A stretch of 64,000 nucleotides of DNA from Marchantia polymorpha subsp. ruderalis (lineage: Eukaryota > Streptophyta > Marchantiopsida > Marchantiales > Marchantiaceae), in NCBI GenBank assembly GCA_037833965.1, contig AP031352.1, positions 14,426,501 through 14,490,500 of the forward strand, given 5' to 3'. This document shows positions 55,890-64,000 of the stretch, in pieces. How positions within the stretch are numbered: position 1 is the first letter of the stretch; every line of letters starts with the position of its first letter. A program made the translations under genes and the position numbers. The notes under the pieces were generated by a model that made no database searches, was not told where the DNA came from, and saw only the letters and a program-made list of their open reading frames with translations.

Positions 55890-58420
55890 ATACACATGAC
55901 TAACTTTTGTTTTAAATTTTGCCACTTTAAGTTTCTAGTGATGACTTTTGATTTTACTAATGCATATTCTACATTCAAAATATTGATGAACAATATTTTT
56001 TGTTTCTAATTAGAAAACTCTATGATTATTTTTCTAGATGATATTTTGATATATAGCAGAATCATGAATGATCATAAACATCATTTAAAAAAGTTACTTC
56101 AAGTTTTAAGAGAGAATGAATTATATGCCAAAGCTTGAAATTGTGAGTTTAGCAATTTAAAAGTAGATTACTTAGATCATAGAATTACAACAAAAAATTC
56201 TAAGTGATGAGTGAGAAGATAAAAGCTATTCAAAATTGGACAGCACATGTGAATCAAACTTAGCTTAATAAAGTTCTAGGACTCACTTGTTTTTATTTAA
56301 GATTTGTGAAAAGTCCTCGTCTAGCTCAAGCTTTCAAAGCTTTGGCAAAATTCAAAAACAAAAATGAGCAACAGCTCAAAAGCTAATATTTCAAGCCCTG
56401 AGATATATTTTTTTACACACATCTATATCCAAGTGTTGTGATATGTGATCTCCAAATTGACTCTTGATCAGATTTAACTCATAGTATATTTTGGTAGCTC
56501 ATCATGATTCTAGAAAGTAAGGATCATCCAAAATGTTAGTGTGTCAAACACTCTCTTACACAAACTTTCCCGTCATCACTCAATTGCAAACACTCATCAA
56601 TATTTAAAAGTATAGTGAAACTCAAAAGTTATATTGATGAAACACGTCTTTACACAATGAACTCTCAAAAACTTGCTTGAAGTAATCTTTTCTAGCTTTC
56701 AACTTATATTACTTGAGAAATTAAATAAGTAGAAAATGATTATTTTCATATAAATTACTTTTAAAAGATAAACTATGCTAGGTTGGACTAGTTTTCAATA
56801 CGCGACAACCTAACATTGACATATCTAAACCTTATAGAAGTTTTTTAATTCCTAGTTTGAGGTGACAATATGTCATTTGAGACTTTCAAACTTCTGGATC
56901 TCCACTTGTCATTAAGACTAAATGACAAGTGGAGTCTAAAGTCTAAAATCTAAAGTTGACTTAATGATTAATTCAACTTCACACTTAGTCTAGCGAATGA
57001 AGTTTTCACTACTTAGTCAAACCAATCAAGATTAAATGTGTAGTTAAAAATTATTTTATCTCGGAATCTATATTTTTTGTAAAATAAAAAATAGAATTGC
57101 TCACTCAAATATTCCCCCAATTACCCCAATTACAATTAGAATTACCTCAATTATTCCACCAAGTATAGAAATCATAGCTAAACTTAATCATAACTAACTA
57201 AATCCAATCAATACTAGCTAGACCTAATCATAATTACCTGGACTTAGTTATAATAAAGATAACCATGAGGAATTTATTGACTAATCCTATTAATATTTCA
57301 AAACTACAACAATCGGTCTTAATTGATTTATCAAGTTGGCTACTTATGTGTCAAATACAATAGTGGATGACATACTATAACAAAAATGAGAGTACGAATG
57401 ACATCATATTGCTTTTCTTTTCTTGAAAGCTAATAGAATTGAAACAATATTATCACCTAACGAAACAAGAAAAATTAATCATTGTATTTGCAACAAAACT
57501 GGAATCATTTTTTGAGTGATAGGATTCTTGTGGTGAAGATCTATAATAAATCAATGATAAATATAAAAACTGAAAAAAATCTATCTAAACAACAAATTTG
57601 ATGTGTAGAATGTCATATGGACTTCAACATAAAGATTGTGTATCTTGAGAACAAGAAACAACTTGCGAATGCTCTCACACGCATTTCATGTCTTAATCAT
57701 ATTAAGAAAGTAAAGATTTAAGCCAAATGGTGGAGCAAGATGACAATTGTCATAGAAAAAGATGAAATGATTATGAAAGCACTACAAATTACAACAACGG
57801 AGTATACTAAATGTTTCATGTTTTACACAAAATGAACTTTTGTAAGATTAAGAATTACGCACAATAATCTTATTGAAAAATCATGATACAACCAGTGCAA
57901 GCCATATGAGAGTGAAAGTAACCTTGGAAAGCATACAACATGCGTGTTATTGGCCTAAAATATGAAAGGATATGGAGGCTTATATTTGACATTGTGTGAC
58001 TTGTCAAAAAAAAGCAAGTCAAGCAATCAAAAGTCCGATCGATTTATTACAACTGTTCAACTTTTTGAACATGTTGCCATGTTCAAAATCATGGCAACAT
58101 GTCATCATGGATTTGAAATGTGAGTTAAAAAAAATTTTGTTAGAAAATAATTTAGTTGTGATTCTTTGGGTAGGTTGAACATATTGATTCACATAAAATC
58201 AATCACAAAATCAATGATGGCTCCACAACTTGTTGAACTGTATTTAGATGCAGTTTTTACAAAACATGAATTAAGCAAAGTCTTTATCACTAACACAGAT
58301 ATTCATTTCACTAGTTTGTTTCAATTATTTTTTAAGTTTTTTTTAATTAGCAATGTCAATGACTTATTATCCTCAGATTGATGATCAAATAGAAATAGAA
58401 AACAATGAAAAAACAAGGTA
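55890..58420 (+). pseudogene. Family A relic A3: RT to integrase, split by a solo repeat
   Basis: Plus strand, many stops. 55.9-56.44 kb is reverse transcriptase: 'LVMTFDFTNAYSTFK', 'SMIIFLDDILIYSRIM' with the catalytic FLDD kept, and 'LRENELYAKA'. The frame is interrupted by a family B repeat at 56444-57323 and resumes at 57330 with RNase H ('LATYVSNTIVDDIL', 'DFNIKIVYLENKKQLANALT'), the integrase zinc region and core (57996-58381, 'MTCQKKASQA', 'VIMDLKCEL', 'LYLDAVFTKHELSKVFITNT'), ending near the 'YHPQTDGQ' equivalent at 58.37 kb. Residue spelling follows the intact element throughout. Confidence 0.8.
56444..57323 (-). mobile_element. Solo family B repeat inserted in A3
   Basis: In reverse orientation it runs from TGTGATCTCC (degraded TGCAACCTCC) to GGTCTTAAT (degraded GGTCTTACA). 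The flanks are TGATA (56439-56443) and TGATT (57324-57328), a likely 5-bp duplication with one change. Pol coding sequence is continuous across it, which shows that family B is an inserting unit with LTR-like ends. Confidence 0.65.
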
Positions 58421-58433
58421 GTTCTTGCATCAT

Positions 58434-58756
58434 TGTAACTCTAAGGATCAAAACAGATTTTTGAAGATGAGAGATACTTCAAAAGGTTATTCTTTCTTTT
58501 TTATAATCTAACCAACAAAAACAAGGAGATAAAATGTCATTCCAATCATTTATTGCATTCCTAGTGGATTGATGAGATGATGAAGAATTCTAACAAACAC
58601 ATGGACTAAGGGCATGTCATTTTCAACTAACACACATTTTTTCTTACTATCAAGCTGATGTGACAATCATAGACAATTCATTATGAGATAACTATAAATT
58701 CATCTTGAGTAGCTTCTACTTTAGTTTCAACTAATTAATGTAGATACGCAATGTCA
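58434..58756 (-). repeat. Family A LTR, decayed
   Basis: Matches 13324-13743 in the same orientation with many changes: 'TGTAACTCTAAGGATC', 'GAAGATGAGAGATAC', 'TTCCTAGTGGATTGATGA', 'CTTCTACTTTAGTTTCAACT'. It lies just past the truncated end of the oppositely oriented relic A3, so it belongs to another copy. Confidence 0.7.
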
Positions 58757-58789
58757 TTGAGTAAATAAAAATGTGTAACTTTTTTATGG

Positions 58790-59570
58790 ATACTCACAAC
58801 TTTGTCCTATGACAAAGTTGTAAGCAATTTCATGTATTTGATGGTGTGCTCAAGGCTTGATATTACTCTAGATATTGACAAAATTAATCTATGCATAATA
58901 AATACAAGAAAGATGCACTAGTGAGCATTAAAAAAAAAATTGTTCAAATTCTAACCGATGCCATTGAGTATGAAAGATATCATGAATTCTCCATGACAAA
59001 ATTGAAAAACATTGCAATATATTTTAAAGTACTTGAACAATAGTACATATTATGATTTATTGTTTGATGTTTTATTAAATGATTTCAAATTCTTTCTATG
59101 CTACATTGATGATGATCATGGACAAGATGTTGACCAAAAAAATCCACAACAAGACATGTGTTTACACTTGACGATAAAGGCATTAATTGAAAATCTATTT
59201 GGCAAAATTGTGTAGTTGAATTCACAATAATAGCTGAATATGTAGCAGCAACATATATTGCAAAGAAAGCTATATTGTTGCAAGACTTATAATTGAGATG
59301 AAAATTGAAACATGAGATTGTTGATCTTCATTATGAAGATCAAAGTTTGTTACATTGTGTTAAAAATCAAATGATAAATGACAGATTGAATCACATCAAT
59401 ATGAGGTATCATTTTATCAGGTGCAACTTTTAATAAAAGGATTGAGTTAGTCAAAAATCATGATAAATTCAATGGAGTTGATGTGATGATCAAATCTATT
59501 TTTTTGAAGATTTTTAGGTGACATTGTGCCACTATGCAAGTTTCACATGAAGAGCACAAATAGAGTTTAC
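58790..59570 (+). pseudogene. Ty1/copia RNase H relic
   Basis: Plus strand: 'VVSNFMYLMVCSRLDITLDI' (copia 'VGSLMY-x-x-x-x-TRPDI'), then 'LQYILKYLNNSTYYDLLFD' (the 'RYLKGT-x-x-x-GL' helix), 'FFLCYIDDDHGQDVDQKN' (the 'GY-x-DSDWAGD-x-D-x-RRS' strand) and an 'EYVAATYIAKKAI' equivalent around 59.24 kb, then the tail up to about 59.57 kb. The best open piece is 59012-59215. Stops and frameshifts make it inactive. It resembles the minus-strand relic at 7.43-7.92 kb in type, but I could not show that they are one family. Confidence 0.75.
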
Positions 59571-62500
59571 TAAAAAATTTGTTAACTCTTAATTTTTTTA
59601 CTCTAACATGTTTTGGCATCGGTTTATTTCTAATTAGCTCTAGTTTAAAAATGATCATCCATAAGGTTTCCTTCTAAAACTTCTCGCATTTCAGATTTTT
59701 GGATATTCGAGTTAGAGATTTAGGGTTTTTGGTTTTTTTGGATTCCAAAGGAGGACGAATCATGACTGATTCTAAACACAATATGTGTCTCACAGTTTGT
59801 AAATTGTTATGTTTTTATGTGCGTAGCCAGAGATGAGTAAGATACCATTAAACGTCAAATCTGCCTGCAATGCTGTGTGTTTTTTGGTTGGCTTCATTTT
59901 TTGATTGGGTGTTGTTCTCCTGAATTTTTTTGCCACAAGATGTTCTCATGCATTATATCCACGAGATCATCTTGTTATTACACATGATTCATCACCGCGG
60001 ATGTGATCAACGATGATGAATCATGTATTTCTTTGTCAAGTGTCTTCTTGTGTTTCATTCTAGGAATGAATGTCTGTTGGCTCATGTATATATCCTAACA
60101 TTTTTAAAAAATCATGATATCTATTAAGTACTTAATATAAATAATATATGTGATACAAATATATATCAATGAAATCAAGCTATAAAATACCTGATATCAT
60201 AATCTAAAGAAAATAAAACACTTATGGTTCTATATGTCTAAAACATATGCATATTAGTGATTATTATATATTATTCTGCATTGTTTACTTGCAAAACAAT
60301 GCAATCATGTTTGACATCTTGATTGAAAAAAGATACCGGGTCACAAACATTACCTATGGTTAAATTAATCGTTGTGTATGGACTCTTATGACGTAGCATG
60401 CATAATATGAAGACACGCCATGGATTCTTGACATCGTATCAGATCCGTGGACTGTCGCTTCTAAAGTTGGCAGCGTCATCTGTCATGCGGAATAACTTTC
60501 CATTTATGTCGTTCCCTTTCTTTTCGCGGTAATTACGGCCCGAAGACAAAGTATCTAGAATGTCAGACAACTGTGGATCATTTATCTTTCTTCTAGTCCG
60601 GGCCCTCTATGACATCCAAAGACTGGTCTGTACATTGTATACGTTTCTAACTGAGAAGTCAGGAGACATGTCAATGGCGTGGTGTTTAAGACACATGATC
60701 TGTCGATTTCGTGGAGTATCAGTTTATTGTCTACTTAGTGCAGGGAGTTATCCTACAATACACATGTGGGATCTAAATTTTAAATAGAGACATTGTCCTA
60801 TGAGACTTTCCCATTTGTGAAAAGTGATACTATAGATAAGACGAAGTCAGGAATAAGAATAGAAGCATCGAGTCACCGTCTGCTTTTCATTATCGGGTCA
60901 GATCAGAAGAGTTTGTTTGCACGGCATGTAACTTCCTCCCGACCTACCTTCTGATTAAATGCTGGGAGCTAGCACACTGGTATTGATAAAAGTATCAACA
61001 GAAAAACTAAATATGCACCAAAAAAACAAAACTTATTTGGCATTATTATTTTCCACCGATTTATCTTCAATGCTGTTCTGAGATGAGAGAAACTCAGTCA
61101 TAATTCTCTTCTCACTGCATCACATATTGTTCATCTTTTACATACATTCAGTTATTACTTGACCTTTCTTTGCTTCTTTTTTGTGTTTACACATGTCGAC
61201 ATCAAGTTGACAGGTGGAACAATGTATCAACAGTTTATGGAGAGTATAGGATTGAAATTCAATGTGCATGAATGGAATATTACATAAATAAGTTTACATA
61301 TTATTATATTGAATCAGAAAACTTTAAGTAACGTATTCAAAATATGATTTAAAATAAAAAAACCTACAACATTTTAGAATCATATGAAAATAATTTGACA
61401 TTCTATCTTGCTATTTTGTCCACTCTTGGAAAATTTCAACACAGTATAATAAAAAAATCCAAGGCTTGCAAGGCGCGTAATATGAGTGTGTATATTTTAG
61501 AACTAGAGATGAAGTAAGTCTCCACTTTAATGTATCATACAATCATAGATGTTATCATGTGATGGATCTGATGAATATCGTCAAAAAAACAGTTGTTTAC
61601 TGTAATTTTTCATTGTGTTCAACATTGAAACAACCTTGTATTTTGTATTTACTCTCTCTCTCATTCAAAACTTGAAAAGATTGGAAAGTGTTGACGGTTG
61701 TTCTCACGACTCCTTATAATACATATTCGATTTATTTGTTTGAATTGAAACATACTCTATGCTCAAATTAATTTCTTGTAGAAACACGTGATTATGTGTA
61801 TAGAGATTTGACGTTTAGAAATGAAGACTTGCTGCATGCCAAGACCATTATGAATTATATCATTTTATGCACACAAAGAATGAGTTGAACTCATACAGAG
61901 CTATTATACAACCACCTCCTATCTTTAGAGGGCATATACAGATCTTGTTCCACCAATTGCAGAAGTCTAACTGACTGGTGCGTGACATCCCGCCACATCA
62001 CACTGCTTACCTTGTTCTTCATAATGCCCAGTAGAAGCAATTCTCACATCATATCTGAAATGTAGAAGGGGGCTTCTCGAAAGAGCTGCTTCACGGAGAA
62101 AATGAGCTTCAGTCGTCAATTTGATTTCCAGTCAAAGAAGCAGCGAATAAAGTAGCAAAAAAGAAACCCCATCGAGTCGTAAATGTTGGAAATCAAGTGG
62201 GCAGTCAATGTGAATTGCAATGGTCTTGAACTCTTCGGCGCGTCCTGTGCCTGTCTTGTGCCTACTCTGTGTAGGCGTGTAACCAACTAAAACGCCTGTG
62301 ACTTAAAAATGGTCAAAGCATGTGTTGTACTGACTTCCACCAAGATTGGAGAGCTTCTTCAGTTTTACTCTTACCCACATACCTATTTACTCCTAACTGG
62401 GGCGAAGGAAGAATCAGGGTAGAATATGTGTATATACGACAATTGTAGATAAGAATGTGTTCTAGACTCCAAGTAGGACAAGGATCCATGATTGTGTCTA

Positions 62501-63911
62501 ACCTACCTCAATATGAATGCACACAATACACAACAAAAAGTTTTCTCAACTTTTTGTTGAGAAAGTCAAGATTAGTTGGTTTACAATGTACTCTAAATCA
62601 ACTAATCTAGTCCAGTATGCAAATTTATACAATACTAAATCAAAATGCAAAGATATAACATCTTAGTGCAAATGTGGTCAAAGATGATGATGGAAATGAT
62701 TATGCGAAATCTCAATATGATTAACAAAGTGCTAATGTATTCCAATAGCAATCGATGTACTGAGATTCATGTCATATTTCAAGATCAGCCCATAAAATAT
62801 GGTTAAATGAAAAGGATGCTATTCAGAAGTGGATGTAAAATTATCCTCTTCAACTGGTTATTCGTAGATAAGACATGAAATGCACGTGTCAAATTACTAC
62901 ACTCTAAAACATGTCCAAGATCATGTCTGTAACCAAAAGAAATTTAAATCCATCTTTAAATCTGTATTTCAAGTCCATCTATATACAACTTAGACGCCAT
63001 TATGAAAGTGGAGTTAGACACAAATCCTGTATAACCTTGTCTTTAGTGCCGAAATAAAACAAGACATGAGGACACAATCTCAGAATTGGGTGGTTATTTT
63101 GCACACTATTTAGTTGATACAGCCAAACCAATCAAGAAAGAAATCAAAGCAATATATGTGAAGTCCATATAATGACAAATATTATCATGATCTCCGCCTC
63201 ACGTGCATATCCCAAATAATCTGATCCAATCTTTGTGTTCTTTTTAACATGAATCTTTAACTTGGTAAAAAGATGCTGACACACCATACACGATGTAGCA
63301 CACACATCTGTACCTTCTGTAAATTGTACCAAAAATACATTTAGCACGAAGAGATTTTACTCTCAATCAAAGTCCATCATGTACTTCATTTCACAACAAT
63401 GCGTCAACCCCTTGACATGTCAGGTCACAATGAGGTAATATAAGTGTAATGATCTATTCAACTTTCCATTTATTCAAACTATTTTACGAAAGAACCAAGG
63501 TACAGTATAAGCAACAAAAGTTAGCACAAAAACATGGAAAATCTTTCGAATAGGAGAATAATTATTAGTAATTATCCAATTCTCGATTATTTCTCCTAAC
63601 AGTTTTCCGTAGTGGTCCGGTTAGGTCCAGTTGAACTGAAATGGGAAAAATAGAAGAATTTTCTGTTCACTGTCATCTTAGGCAAATTAGAAATTAGCGC
63701 CAAATCAAGCGAGAACTCCTGATTTACTCTTTGCTGTCCCCTTCATTCCCGCATTCGTAGTCCCGGGAACAGTGTTAGGTGCGTCGTCTATTATTGTAAA
63801 GAGAAAACAGGGCCCGACGTAGAAGACTGGGAGTACAATGTACAGAACATCCGACTCTTATCCACTCAGTGAACGTTAAAATCTCCGCTGTCAAAAGGCA
63901 GCCCGCAGCCT
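59571..63911. other. Unassigned end region
   Basis: Mixed composition. 60.3-60.9 kb is somewhat GC-richer with a 75-codon frame (60560-60787, plus) of no recognised family. 61.0-61.9 and 62.5-63.6 kb are AT-rich. Small inverted repeats occur near 62.53-62.61 kb ('TTCTCAACTTTTTGTTGAGAA', and 'GATTAGTTG' with 'CAACTAATC'). No retroelement motif was found; 63144-63347 (minus) is open but unrecognised. Confidence 0.4.
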
Positions 63912-64000
63912 GCCGGTAGCATGAGGTCGAGAAAGCGGCAACATGACAGTCGCGAGTCGTGCCGGTAGCATGAGGTCGAGAAAGCGGCAACATGTCAGTC
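63912..64000. repeat. Tandem duplication, 49-bp period, cut by window end
   Basis: 'GCCGGTAGCATGAGGTCGAG' plus the next 20 bases occur at 63912 and again at 63961, with one base change (GACAGTC against GTCAGTC), separated by 'GCGAGTCGT'. The second copy reaches the window edge, so more copies may follow. Confidence 0.9.

Noticed and set aside
63912-64000. CRISPR-like or satellite array at the window end
   Set aside because: Only two copies are visible, with a 9-base spacer. It is a simple tandem duplication in plant-type DNA.

Overview
The window looks like transposon-rich plant nuclear DNA, most likely from a bryophyte. Support comes from plant-type Ty3/gypsy chromoviruses primed by initiator-Met tRNA, Ty1/copia relics, long AT-rich stretches and very few candidate host genes. 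I lean towards a liverwort of the Marchantia type. That rests on an unverified memory that coiled-coil proteins with an N-terminal 'TY-x-T-x-WQVGF-x-E' signature, found here in several broken copies, are common in predicted Marchantia proteins. No tRNA, rRNA, CRISPR array or organelle gene was recognised.

Layout. 1-4419 is a GC-richer stretch with simple repeats and no assignable gene. 4422-5819 is a candidate terminal-inverted-repeat element carrying a fragment that resembles the end of a protein kinase. 5.8-13.3 kb is AT-rich and holds broken copia and gypsy coding sequence on the minus strand plus two copies of a roughly 0.76-kb LTR-like repeat (here 'family B'). 13319-19350 is the best-preserved unit: a complete Ty3/gypsy chromovirus ('family A', minus strand) with LTRs, 5-bp target duplication, PBS, PPT, gag, pol and chromodomain. 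19.4-25.4 kb holds two large LTRs ('family E', 1.7-1.9 kb) with palindromic ends and tandem repeats. One is a solo LTR with a perfect target duplication, sitting inside a second gypsy-type element ('family G'). 28.7-35.8 kb and 46.8-55.4 kb carry copies of an unclassified repeat of about 3.5 kb ('family F') that encodes a conserved N-terminal domain and a long coiled coil but no recognisable polymerase or transposase. 36.5-39.4 kb and 55.9-58.8 kb are rearranged relics of family A. 40.4-45.2 kb is a large inverted repeat around a GC-richer island with a possible small secreted-protein gene. The last 4 kb is unassigned apart from a tandem duplication at the very end.

How the parts work together. 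In family A the gag and pol frames differ by -1. At the end of gag there is a canonical slippery heptamer, a 7-nt spacer and a potential H-type pseudoknot, so Gag-Pol is probably made by -1 frameshifting. Its two LTRs are almost identical, so the insertion is young, but a one-base deletion disrupts the catalytic glutamate codon of integrase, so the copy should not be autonomous. Its leader holds two short overlapping frames sharing a duplicated motif not usual for this class. Most other coding sequence is pseudogenic. Family names A, B, E, F and G are labels used only here. Boundaries of old repeats were set by eye and may be off by tens of bases.
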